Below are positions 1-7,085 of a stretch of DNA of 42,966 bases, piece after piece. Origin of the DNA: Muribaculaceae bacterium. GTDB lineage: Bacteria > Bacteroidota > Bacteroidia > Bacteroidales > Muribaculaceae. Within the stretch, counting starts at the first letter, position 1; each line of letters starts with the position of its first letter. Under the pieces are notes generated by a model that did not search any database, was not told where the DNA came from, and worked only from the letters and a program-made list of their open reading frames with translations. The position numbers and the translations under genes were made by a program. The DNA lies in NCBI GenBank assembly GCA_017624155.1, contig JAGANS010000038.1, positions 1-42,966 of the forward strand. The letters run 5' to 3'.

Positions 1-44
1 ATAATAAAATGACCCGCCGGACGTCCGGCGGGTCATTTTATTAT
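1..44. terminator. Perfect 44-bp palindrome, likely bidirectional terminator
   Basis: Positions 1-22 are the exact reverse complement of 23-44. The GC-rich core (GACCCGCCGGAC and its complement) is flanked by AT-rich arms, so a transcript in either direction makes a long hairpin followed by a U-rich run. It lies 15 bp beyond the stop codon of the secreted protein at 60-3092 and would terminate that minus-strand transcript, and probably also a plus-strand transcript entering from the left. Confidence 0.8.
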
Positions 45-59
45 CGGAGAGTGTCTGTA

Positions 60-3000
60 TTATCTTACGGTCACTTTTTCGACAGAGCCGGCTGTACGGC
101 GCAGGTATATGCCCGGAGCGAGGGCGGGCACGGGCTTGGCGGCTGTGCCGTCGGCCACCTTGACACCTTGCAGGTTGAAATATTCGGCAGCGGTATCGGC
201 AGGAGTGATGATGTCGTTCACGCTGTCGACTGCGATGCGGACGGCTTCGCTCTTGCGGGATTCACCTTCATTGTACACTACGCTCACCTCATAGTCGTAT
301 TCGGTTCCGGGCGTGCAGTTTGTATCAGTGAATGTAGGCTCGGCGACGGGCTCGTCATTGAGCTTCTCGTTGTTGCGGTAGATATTGTAGCCAATTACCT
401 TGAGCAGGCAAGGCGAACCGGCGGCGGCAAATTCGATGTTGTCGAGAGCCAGGAAGTACATGTCCTCAGAGATGTAGCGGAATGCGACATACTTGGTGCC
501 GTCGGGTACGGGCATGCGGTAGCGCACCCAGTCGGTCTCGCCGACCTCGACAGTTGCGAATGTCTCAAACGACTCGACCGCATTGTCGGTCTCTGACGTA
601 AGGATTTCAAGGAATTCATTGCCGTACCATACATTATATGCGCGGGCATAGAATGTGATCACTTGCGGTCCGCCATACAGTTCGGGCGTGATAAGCCAGT
701 CGTCGTTCTGCTCGCCGGCACAGGCTGCGATCACATATTTGCCGGTCTCGCCATATCCGGTGCCGATACCGTTGCCCTCGGCGTCACCGTCAATTACAAA
801 CCACGATGCGGGGCTGTCGGTGATGCCCGGAATATCCTCGTCGGTTTCGGTCGATGTTGGCTCGCCGTCACCGTCGTGGGTAGTGAACGGGCTGAGGTCG
901 GTGGCATGGTCTTCGTAAGCCTCGAAGTCGGAAACTGTATGCTCGGTCTCGCAGCCGCTGAGATCGGGAGTGTCCCAGCTGAGGGTGACGCCGGTGTTGC
1001 CCTCGGCAAACTTGCCGCTGAGGCCGCTCACGGCAGGATAGTCGGGCATCTGAAGATTGATTATGCAAACCGGTGTGCTGTTGTCGGATTCAAGCCCGTC
1101 GCCGTCGGCCAGGACAGTCGCAATGTATTCGTTCTGGACCTTGGCGTTGGCGCCCAGTAACTGTGAGAAAGTCACTGTTGCGGTGGCATCCGCGGCGAGT
1201 TCTGTGTCGATGGCCTGCTCGGCTACCTTGGTGCTGTTGCAGTAGAGTTCTACTGTATATGAGGTCACAGCGCGGTCACCCATATTGTCGATGTCGACCG
1301 AAAGCTCGAAGGGCCTGCCGGGATATACCTCTCTGCTGTCGACCTTGATTGTCCGGGCCGACAGGTTTACATAGCGGCTCTCGGCAATGGAAACACGGTC
1401 AAACCAGCAGTTCATCGAATTCACATTGGTGAAAACGAGTTCAAATTGTATTGTCTTGTTCTTGAATCCTTCAGGAATGGTAACAGTGGCGCTATGCCAG
1501 CCGGCACCGGCGACTGTTGTCATGTCTACTGTGCCGATTGTGGTATATTCGCCGCCGGGCTCGCGCATCAGCACGTCGACGGTGTTGGAATAAGAATCCG
1601 AGAACTTGAATACGCTGAATCGCATGCGTGGTGTCTCAAGACCGCTTAGGTCGATCTTACCTGAGAAAAAGCCCAGCTTGTCGCCGGTCTCGGGCAGGCG
1701 GCAGTAGGCAAAGCCGTCGTCGCCGTCAGATGCTCTTACCGATGGATAGTCGGCATCGATGCAAAGCATTGCCGAGGGCTTTGAATAGCCGTTGGATGTC
1801 ACGGTCTCGAATCCGGTGAGATGGCCCGCTTTGGCATCGGCATATGATTCGATGTAAGGTGCGGTATCGGGAATGCCGACAACGATGCTCGGCGAATTAA
1901 CGCCGTCAGATTGTCCTGCACTCGAAAGGGCGATCACGCGGGCAAAAGCGAATACCTGCTCAGACGGGGGGCAGGCTGTGGCAGTGTATTCCGTGCCGGT
2001 GAAATGTGTGTCGAGTACTTCCTCGCCTTCCGAAGTGTTGAGTGAAAGGGCATAATAAATCTTGTCGGCGGGTACCGGATTACCATCCTTGTCGAGCGAT
2101 GGAGCCGTCCATCTGATAGTTACCTCGCCGGGATTCTCGGTCTCGGCGATCGTCAGGTTCTCGACCACACCCGGAATATTGGGCCCGATGTATGTGGATG
2201 CTTTGGCAAGGTATCCCTCGCCGGCGGCGTTGCGCGGAATAAGGGTGTACTCGTATTCGGCCGCCTTAGTCATCAGGGCCTCTTCTACTGTGTTGTCATC
2301 GGTGAAGTTGCCTTTTGCACCTGCGGTAAGTCCCTTGACTGTCCCTATCAGGGTGGTTGAACGGTAAACATCGACATCGACCGTACCCTGCAGTGGCTCG
2401 CCCGCGATGGAGGTGGCAGGCGCTGTGAATTCAAGCTCGGCTTTAAGTTCCCATCCGGCGTCGGGCGTAATAGTTATATCGGTAACGGCCGAAGGCGCGT
2501 CGGTGGTCGACGGCGCAGAGATCTTGATATAGTCGCAATACAGGCGCCAGGAATTACAGTCGGAGATGCCGTGTACACCTATATAATATACGCCGGTCTC
2601 GGCGGGTGTTATGTAGGCATTCCAGTCTTTGCCCTCGGTATTGGTGATTGAGGTGGGCTCAATCAGTTTCTCGGTCATGCCATCGGCGGTATTGGCGGTG
2701 CCATAGCATACCTCGAAGCGTTCGGCGGCATAGTTTGACTGCGCGCTCATGTTGACAGTGAGGCGGTAGATCTTGTCTTTCTCAAGATAGAAACCGGGCG
2801 TGATGAGCCAGTCGTTCATCTGCGGGCCGTATGGGCCGTAACCTGTAGTGCCCTGCACGCAGGGGCTGTAGCTGTCAGAGTTATCCGAATACTCCATCTG
2901 CCACTTCTTGCCCTGGCCGTCAAGGTCGATGATCGTGTAGTTGTCGAAATCATTGGCCTCGGTGAAAATATGCGAGAATGGCGGGATGAGATTGCCGTCG

Positions 3001-3092
3001 TCGGTGGTGCCGGATACTGTCCAGGCGGCCGAAACATCAAACGACGCCAGCGCCATTGCCATTGCCGCACAGCATAGTAAATGTCTTTTCAT
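60..3092 (-). CDS. Secreted multidomain adhesin-like protein (choice-of-anchor J, Fn3-like)
   Basis: The product is 1010 aa. I start it at MKRHLLCCAAMAMALASF because this is a typical signal peptide (short basic end, hydrophobic core, cleavage near VSAA); the frame is open for 21 codons further upstream without another credible start. Two regions resemble choice-of-anchor J/cleaved-adhesin domains: an N-terminal one around the NDWLITPGFYL motif (about residues 80-200) and a C-terminal one around DDWLITPELYGG (about 820-910). Between them are fibronectin-III-like beta modules. The protein ends in EYFNLQGVKV...GIYLRR...VEKVTVR, the same kind of tail as the protein at 18567-19775. Family knowledge suggests surface or secreted proteins with binding or peptidase-accessory roles; no catalytic motif is visible. 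It is a single-gene unit with a -7 box at 3133-3140 and the palindrome at 1-44 behind it. Confidence 0.75.
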   Translation of the reverse strand: MKRHLLCCAAMAMALASFDVSAAWTVSGTTDDGNLIPPFSHIFTEANDFDNYTIIDLDGQGKKWQMEYSDNSDSYSPCVQGTTGYGPYGPQMNDWLITPGFYLEKDKIYRLTVNMSAQSNYAAERFEVCYGTANTADGMTEKLIEPTSITNTEGKDWNAYITPAETGVYYIGVHGISDCNSWRLYCDYIKISAPSTTDAPSAVTDITITPDAGWELKAELEFTAPATSIAGEPLQGTVDVDVYRSTTLIGTVKGLTAGAKGNFTDDNTVEEALMTKAAEYEYTLIPRNAAGEGYLAKASTYIGPNIPGVVENLTIAETENPGEVTIRWTAPSLDKDGNPVPADKIYYALSLNTSEGEEVLDTHFTGTEYTATACPPSEQVFAFARVIALSSAGQSDGVNSPSIVVGIPDTAPYIESYADAKAGHLTGFETVTSNGYSKPSAMLCIDADYPSVRASDGDDGFAYCRLPETGDKLGFFSGKIDLSGLETPRMRFSVFKFSDSYSNTVDVLMREPGGEYTTIGTVDMTTVAGAGWHSATVTIPEGFKNKTIQFELVFTNVNSMNCWFDRVSIAESRYVNLSARTIKVDSREVYPGRPFELSVDIDNMGDRAVTSYTVELYCNSTKVAEQAIDTELAADATATVTFSQLLGANAKVQNEYIATVLADGDGLESDNSTPVCIINLQMPDYPAVSGLSGKFAEGNTGVTLSWDTPDLSGCETEHTVSDFEAYEDHATDLSPFTTHDGDGEPTSTETDEDIPGITDSPASWFVIDGDAEGNGIGTGYGETGKYVIAACAGEQNDDWLITPELYGGPQVITFYARAYNVWYGNEFLEILTSETDNAVESFETFATVEVGETDWVRYRMPVPDGTKYVAFRYISEDMYFLALDNIEFAAAGSPCLLKVIGYNIYRNNEKLNDEPVAEPTFTDTNCTPGTEYDYEVSVVYNEGESRKSEAVRIAVDSVNDIITPADTAAEYFNLQGVKVADGTAAKPVPALAPGIYLRRTAGSVEKVTVR

Positions 3093-3132
3093 AGAAACGG
3101 ATTTTAAAGTTATTATTTCGGAATAGTACCCG

Positions 3133-3140
3133 CAAATATA
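3133..3140 (-). promoter_or_regulatory. -7 box (TATATTTG) for the secreted protein gene
   Basis: The minus strand reads TATATTTG, matching the Bacteroidota -7 consensus TAnnTTTG, 40 bp before the chosen start at 3092. This placement supports that start over the upstream extension. No clear TTTG element lies at the expected distance upstream. Confidence 0.5.
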
Positions 3141-3193
3141 AAGCGATAATATCAAAATGACATTAATCTAAATTAAAATCCGCTCAAAAAGAT

Positions 3194-3892
3194 CTAAATA
3201 GAAAGTAAAACCTCCTTTTTTATTTTTGAAAGATGCTGTTCGGTGATGCCGAGATATGATGCGATGATGCGCGAGGGTACGATGCGGAAGATCTCGTTCC
3301 ATCGGCAGTACAGTTCTTTTCTGACACGGACGGCATGCGGCTCGTCGGATGCCGGCGACTGCTCGGTGTCGTGTGCCGACGGCGAGAGTATGCCCTGCAG
3401 GCGCCGTGTGAGCTGCACGAGGCGGCTGCGGGCGTCGCCGCTGAGTACCTGGTTTTTGCTTTCGTTGTAGTACAGCTGATTCTGGTGGGCGCTCATCACC
3501 CATATCGCAAATTCGTGGCTGCGTGCGATCAGTGATTCAAAGTATTCTTTCGGGATACGGAGCACCTCCGAGGCGCAGCATGCCTCGAACCGATAGTAGG
3601 AAGGCTCGCCGCCATAGTAGCAGTGGAAGGACAGCAGCAGTGTGCCCGGCAGGGCAAAGCCGGCAGTCTTTTCCATATTGCCGTCGAGATAGGTGCCGCG
3701 GATCAGTCCCTGCTTGACGATGTAGATGTTGGGATCGTATTTGCCGGCATCGATCATAGGTTCATAGGTCGACAGCTGGATTGTGACGGCTCCGGCAAGA
3801 AATTCGTCCATCACGGCGTCGCTGAGTTTGTATGTGGCCTCGAGCGAGAGCAGTTGCTTGAGGGTGTCGGTGTTGACTGTTGCTACGTCCAT
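3194..3892 (-). CDS. Crp/Fnr family transcriptional regulator
   Basis: The product is 232 aa, the usual size for the family. The N-terminal part (about residues 20-140) is a cyclic-nucleotide-binding-like beta roll with the IYIVKQGLIRGTYL stretch. A long dimerisation helix follows, and a C-terminal helix-turn-helix lies around residues 205-228 (SRIIASYLGITEQHLSKIKK). Bacteroidales members usually sense redox, metabolite or envelope signals rather than cAMP; the ligand cannot be told here. The start codon lies only 3 bp after the tsaB stop, so it is probably co-transcribed with tsaB. Confidence 0.85.
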   Translation of the reverse strand: MDVATVNTDTLKQLLSLEATYKLSDAVMDEFLAGAVTIQLSTYEPMIDAGKYDPNIYIVKQGLIRGTYLDGNMEKTAGFALPGTLLLSFHCYYGGEPSYYRFEACCASEVLRIPKEYFESLIARSHEFAIWVMSAHQNQLYYNESKNQVLSGDARSRLVQLTRRLQGILSPSAHDTEQSPASDEPHAVRVRKELYCRWNEIFRIVPSRIIASYLGITEQHLSKIKKEVLLSI

Positions 3893-3895
3893 TGC

Positions 3896-4600
3896 TCAAA
3901 CACGCTGAATCTTATCTTTAGGCTTGGTGACCTGAAATTCCTTGAGGTATAGGGGTGTGGAGTAGGCCAGGTCGAGGAAGTCGCGGCGGTGGAAAGCCCG
4001 TTCGGCCAGGGCTACCATGTCGACGGCCAGCGGCACCACATCGGGGACGTGTACCACATTGGACGCCTTGATTACCTCGGCGGCCTTGTCCGAGCCGTCG
4101 CCGAAGAGCAGGACCGGACGCCCTGTGGCGACAAGATCGGCATACGAATCGGCATCGAGTATCATTGGGCCGGGCTTGTGCAACTCGGCCAGTCCGAAGT
4201 CGTAGGCGGCGGTGAATACCTCCATGCGGCGGGCGTCGATCATAGGTATGAGGATGGATTCGGGATCGACATCATCGGTCGAGAACATCACCCGTGTTGC
4301 CATAAGTTCGAGCGTGTTGATACCGATGAGAGGTATCGAGAGCGCATAGGCCAGCCCCTTGGCCTCGCTGAGGCCTATGCGGAGACCTGTGTAGCTGCCC
4401 GGGCCGAGACTTACGGCCACGGCATCGAGTTTCAGTTCCTTCTCTGCGGCGAAGTCGAGGCATTTCTTGATGAATCCGCTTAGCATGGCGGCATGGTTGC
4501 GTCCCTCAAATTCCTCGGCGTGGCACAGGATCATGCCCTCGGCGGTGAGGGCTGCCGAGCATACGGCGGTGGTGGTGTCGATATTCAGTATTACGGCCAT
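3896..4600 (-). CDS. tsaB: tRNA threonylcarbamoyladenosine biosynthesis protein TsaB
   Basis: The product is 234 aa. It shows the ASKHA-type N-terminus ILNIDTTTAVCSAAL, the conserved GRNHAAML segment, and the TsaB signature VSLGPGSYTGLRIGLSEAKG followed by a GINTLELMA stretch. TsaB partners TsaD and TsaE in making the t6A37 modification of ANN-decoding tRNAs in the cytoplasm; it is a non-catalytic scaffold, and tsaD is not in this window. It is the first gene of a two-gene minus-strand unit with the Crp/Fnr regulator. A -7 box (TAATTTTG) lies at 4626-4633. Confidence 0.93.
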   Translation of the reverse strand: MAVILNIDTTTAVCSAALTAEGMILCHAEEFEGRNHAAMLSGFIKKCLDFAAEKELKLDAVAVSLGPGSYTGLRIGLSEAKGLAYALSIPLIGINTLELMATRVMFSTDDVDPESILIPMIDARRMEVFTAAYDFGLAELHKPGPMILDADSYADLVATGRPVLLFGDGSDKAAEVIKASNVVHVPDVVPLAVDMVALAERAFHRRDFLDLAYSTPLYLKEFQVTKPKDKIQRV

Positions 4601-4625
4601 ATTGTAGACATTGCTATATTTAATG

Positions 4626-4633
4626 CAAAATTA
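4626..4633 (-). promoter_or_regulatory. -7 box (TAATTTTG) for tsaB
   Basis: The minus strand reads TAATTTTG, fitting TAnnTTTG, 25 bp upstream of the tsaB ATG at 4600. It is back to back with the plus-strand promoter of tRNA-Leu(TAA). Confidence 0.5.
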
Positions 4634-4672
4634 CAAATTATTTTGCCTCGGACTCAAGTTTTGGAGGCTTTC

Positions 4673-4704
4673 TTTGCAATTATGCCGAAATTTATCTACC
4701 TTTG
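4673..4704 (+). promoter_or_regulatory. Promoter of tRNA-Leu(TAA)
   Basis: TTTG at 4673-4676 and TACCTTTG at 4697-4704 are separated by exactly 20 bp, the Bacteroidota -33/-7 arrangement. The predicted start of transcription is about 4710, roughly 12 nt before the mature tRNA. Confidence 0.75.
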
Positions 4705-4721
4705 CACCCGAAAACCGGCCG

Positions 4722-4805
4722 GCTCGAATGGTGTAATGGTAGCCACGAGGGACTTAAAATCCCTTGGTCATTGCGACCGTGTGGGTTCGAGTCCCACTTC
4801 GAGCA
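4722..4805 (+). tRNA. tRNA-Leu(TAA)
   Basis: The acceptor stem GCTCGAA (4722-4728) pairs with TTCGAGC (4798-4804), and 4805 is the discriminator A. The D-arm region contains GGTGTAATGGTAG. The anticodon stem AGGGA/TCCCT encloses loop CTTAAAA with anticodon TAA at 4755-4757. A long class II variable arm and the T-arm GTGGGTTCGAGTCCCAC complete it, so it decodes UUA (leucine). CCA is not encoded. It is followed by a strong terminator. Confidence 0.95.
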
Positions 4806-4810
4806 CCGAC

Positions 4811-4857
4811 ATTCCCCGATTAGCGGATTCCACCCCTCTGATTGGGGAATTCTTTTA
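4811..4857 (+). terminator. Intrinsic terminator after tRNA-Leu(TAA)
   Basis: ATTCCCCGATTAG (4811-4823) pairs along its whole length, with two G-T wobbles, with CTGATTGGGGAAT (4838-4850), followed by TCTTTTA. It lies directly behind the tRNA and 15 bp before the TSCPD start codon. Confidence 0.8.
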
Positions 4858-4871
4858 CATTACAAACGATT

Positions 4872-5120
4872 ATGAAGATCACATATACACCCACGGGTAC
4901 CTGCAGCCGTCTTATCGAGATTGAAGTCGATGATGCCGGCATTGTTACCGACCTGCACGTCACCGGCGGCTGCCACGGCAATCTGCAGGGAATAGCCGCC
5001 CTGTGCCGGGGACGACGCGCCGACGAGGTGGCCCGCACACTCCGGGGTATCCGCTGCGGCAACAAGCCTACATCGTGTCCCGATCAGATTGCACTCGCCA
5101 TAGAGCAGAATATCAATTAA
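4872..5120 (+). CDS. TSCPD domain protein (TIGR03905-type)
   Basis: The product is 82 aa, started at the ATG that gives MKITYTPTGTCSRLIEIEV. A start 10 codons upstream would place coding sequence inside the tRNA terminator. The C-terminal PTSCPDQIALAIEQ is the TSCPD signature, preceded by the conserved GGCHGNLQGI turn. The family is small and stand-alone; the domain is also found at the C-terminus of some ribonucleotide reductases, and its biochemical role is not established. It lies 17 bp upstream of prfB on the same strand and may share its transcript. Confidence 0.85.
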   Translation: MKITYTPTGTCSRLIEIEVDDAGIVTDLHVTGGCHGNLQGIAALCRGRRADEVARTLRGIRCGNKPTSCPDQIALAIEQNIN

Positions 5121-5137
5121 CAGTATACACAGACAAT

Positions 5138-6260
5138 ATGATTACTCAGGAACAATTAAAAGAGACTTTTGAGCGCAAGCTGGCGCTGAGGAGGTATCTT
5201 TGACATCGACAGTAAGAAAATAGAAGTCGAAGAAGAAGAACTGCGCACCCATGTGCCCGACTTTTGGGAACATCCCGAGGAAGCGCAGAAGCAGATGAAA
5301 AAAATCAAGGATCTCCAGGCATGGATCGACGGCTATAAGGAGATCGAGGACGTGTGTGAAGAACTCTCGCTGGCTTTTGACTTCGTGAAGGAAGGTCTCG
5401 TGGAGGAAGCAGACGTCGACCGTCTCTACGGCACGGCTATCGAGAAGATCGAGGCTCTTGAGCTCCGTAACATGCTCCGCCGCGAGGAAGACAAGCTCGG
5501 CGTCGTGCTCAAGATCAACTCGGGCGCCGGAGGCACCGAGGCTCAGGACTGGGCGTCGATGCTCATGCGCATGTATATGCGCTGGTGTGAGCGCCAGGGA
5601 TACAAGACCTCGATATCCAACCTGCTCGACGGCGACGAGGCCGGCATCAAGTCGTGCACGATCAATGTCGAGGGCGACTTTGCCTACGGATATCTCAAGA
5701 GCGAGAACGGTGTTCACCGCCTGGTGCGTGTGTCGCCCTACAATGCCCAGGGCAAGCGCATGACATCCTTTGCATCGGTATTCGTTACCCCGCTCGTTGA
5801 CGACACCATCGAGGTGAAGGTCGAGCCGGCGTTGCTGTCATGGGACACCTTCCGCTCGGGCGGCGCAGGCGGTCAGAACGTCAACAAGGTGGAATCGGGT
5901 GTGCGCCTGCGCTACCAGTTCACCGATCCATATACCGGTGAGAAGGAAGAAATCCTCATCGAGAACACCGAGACGCGCGACCAGCCAAAGAACAAGGAGA
6001 ACGCCCTGCGTCAGCTGCGTTCCATACTTTACGACAAGGAGCTGCAGCATCGCCTCGCCGAGCAGGCCAAGGTAGAGGCCGGCAAGATGAAGATAGAGTG
6101 GGGCTCACAGATACGCTCATACGTGTTTGACGACCGCCGTGTGAAAGACCACCGCACAGGCTTCCAGACCTCGGATGTCGGCGGCGTGATGGACGGCGAC
6201 ATTGACGGATTCATCAAAGCCTACCTAATGGAATTCGCCGGCAAGGAAGAAGAGGAATAA
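5138..6260 (+). CDS. prfB: Peptide chain release factor 2 (programmed +1 frameshift)
   Basis: The gene is read in two frames. The first 21 codons (5138-5200, MITQEQLKETFERKLALRRYL) run into an in-frame TGA at 5201-5203. Skipping T5201 continues in the +1 frame with GAC at 5202 and stays open to 6260, giving about 373 aa, close to the usual 365. The frameshift site AGGAGGTATCTTTGAC matches the classical RF2 cassette: internal SD-like AGGAGG (5189-5194), 3-nt spacer, CTT slippery codon, TGA. The GGQ peptidyl-hydrolysis motif is present (SGGAGGQNVNKVESG). The stop-recognition tripeptide reads SPY rather than SPF. RF2 releases peptides at UGA and UAA; the leader TGA makes its synthesis autoregulated. 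It converges on the GNAT gene, with a terminator between. Confidence 0.96.
5189..5204 (+). promoter_or_regulatory. RF2 programmed +1 frameshift site
   Basis: SD-like AGGAGG at 5189-5194, spacer TAT, slippery CTT at 5198-5200, then TGA at 5201-5203 followed by C. When RF2 is scarce the ribosome pauses at TGA and slips +1 to read GAC. Spacing is identical to the E. coli cassette. Confidence 0.93.
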
Positions 6261-6279
6261 ATTCCTCCATCCATAACAG

Positions 6280-6316
6280 ACGAGAGCCGATCCCTTATGG
6301 GGCGGCTCTCGTTGTC
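6280..6316. terminator. Convergent terminator between prfB and the GNAT gene
   Basis: ACGAGAGCCG (6280-6289) pairs with CGGCTCTCGT (6303-6312), and the loop itself holds a CCC/GGG pairing. The flanking T tract (TTGTCT) is weak, so termination efficiency is uncertain. Confidence 0.65.
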
Positions 6317-6852
6317 TACATATTTGAAAAACTCTTAAGATCGAAGAACATCAGTCGTGTATCGTCATCCTTGTCAAGACTGGAAAAAAAGATAAAACCA
6401 CATTTCTGATAAAATGGGACTGCACTTCTAAGTGCATCTACGGTAAGAAACCTGCATCCAAGTCTTTTTACTTCTGTAAATGTATATTTTATATTGTCAA
6501 GGATTGCAGTGCCTATTCCTTGACCTGCATACTGTTCATTTACAGCAAGACGGCCAATTTTTACTGCCGGATAACTTCTTCGGCGTTTATTATTGGGAAT
6601 TTGGCGGTTGATTTTGTTCCATGCGCCTTTTTCATCAGGATTAAAAGAAATTTTGTCTGCCAGGAGGCTGTAGTAAGCAACTGTAGCATTTTTAACAGGA
6701 TCTTCAAGCAGATATGTTACGGCCATTAATTCATTTTGATAATGCAACGCATCTTCAAAGAGGAACTCGTTCAAATCATCATCTGCACATTTGAATGGTC
6801 TGATGATCGTATCGGGTGCCAGTTGACTTTGACGAAAGACCGGCGAAGTCAT
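6316..6852 (-). CDS. GNAT family N-acetyltransferase, candidate TacT-like toxin
   Basis: The product is 178 aa with the start at MTSPVFRQSQ; the frame is open 20 codons further, but that would overlap the upstream small gene by about 60 bp. The acetyl-CoA loop QYAGQGIG lies at residues 107-114, preceded by the beta strand IGRLAVNE, and a FYQKCGF motif near 147-153 supplies the usual tyrosine. An acidic DDDLNEFLFEDA segment near 24-35 resembles GNAT toxins that acetylate aminoacyl-tRNA. The start is 1 bp behind the stop of a 52-aa protein, the layout of an antitoxin-toxin operon. The pair is AT-richer than its neighbours, which suggests transfer. The toxin role is inferred from fold and context; it could be an ordinary acetyltransferase. 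Confidence 0.78.
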   Translation of the reverse strand: MTSPVFRQSQLAPDTIIRPFKCADDDLNEFLFEDALHYQNELMAVTYLLEDPVKNATVAYYSLLADKISFNPDEKGAWNKINRQIPNNKRRRSYPAVKIGRLAVNEQYAGQGIGTAILDNIKYTFTEVKRLGCRFLTVDALRSAVPFYQKCGFIFFSSLDKDDDTRLMFFDLKSFSNM

Positions 6853-6853
6853 T

Positions 6854-7012
6854 TTACCATTGGAAGTTACTGATGGACCTGAAGTATTCGTAAGCTTTGC
6901 GGGCTTTGTCACGTTCTTCCTGTGACACAGGCTTGGTATGCGAGATCAGATTCTCAAGCCGTTCCGCATCCTTTCCGTATAGTTCGGGCGTTTCTTTAAT
7001 AGGTCGTGCCAT
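6854..7012 (-). CDS. Small protein, candidate antitoxin for the GNAT
   Basis: The product is 52 aa and begins MARPIKETPELYGKDAERL. The longer open frame upstream overlaps the 3' end of the outer-membrane protein gene and has no sign of coding. The protein is charged and helical-looking, with a basic start and an acidic middle and no recognisable ribbon-helix-helix. Bacteroidales genomes often carry such MARPIKETP proteins in front of GNAT, HipA- or Fic-type genes, which makes an antitoxin role likely but not proven. It is followed by the GNAT start after a single base, and a -7 box lies 27 bp upstream. Confidence 0.68.
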   Translation of the reverse strand: MARPIKETPELYGKDAERLENLISHTKPVSQEERDKARKAYEYFRSISNFQW

Positions 7013-7038
7013 TGTGGAGATATTTGTCTTTTCTACTG

Positions 7039-7046
7039 CAAAGATA
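7039..7046 (-). promoter_or_regulatory. -7 box (TATCTTTG) for the antitoxin-GNAT pair
   Basis: The minus strand reads TATCTTTG, a full TAnnTTTG match, 27 bp before the small-protein start at 7012. It marks the pair as a separate transcription unit from the outer-membrane protein gene that ends at 7086. Confidence 0.6.
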
Positions 7047-7085
7047 CAACAAAAAATTGATATAAAATGATTTGCTCCTGTTTTT

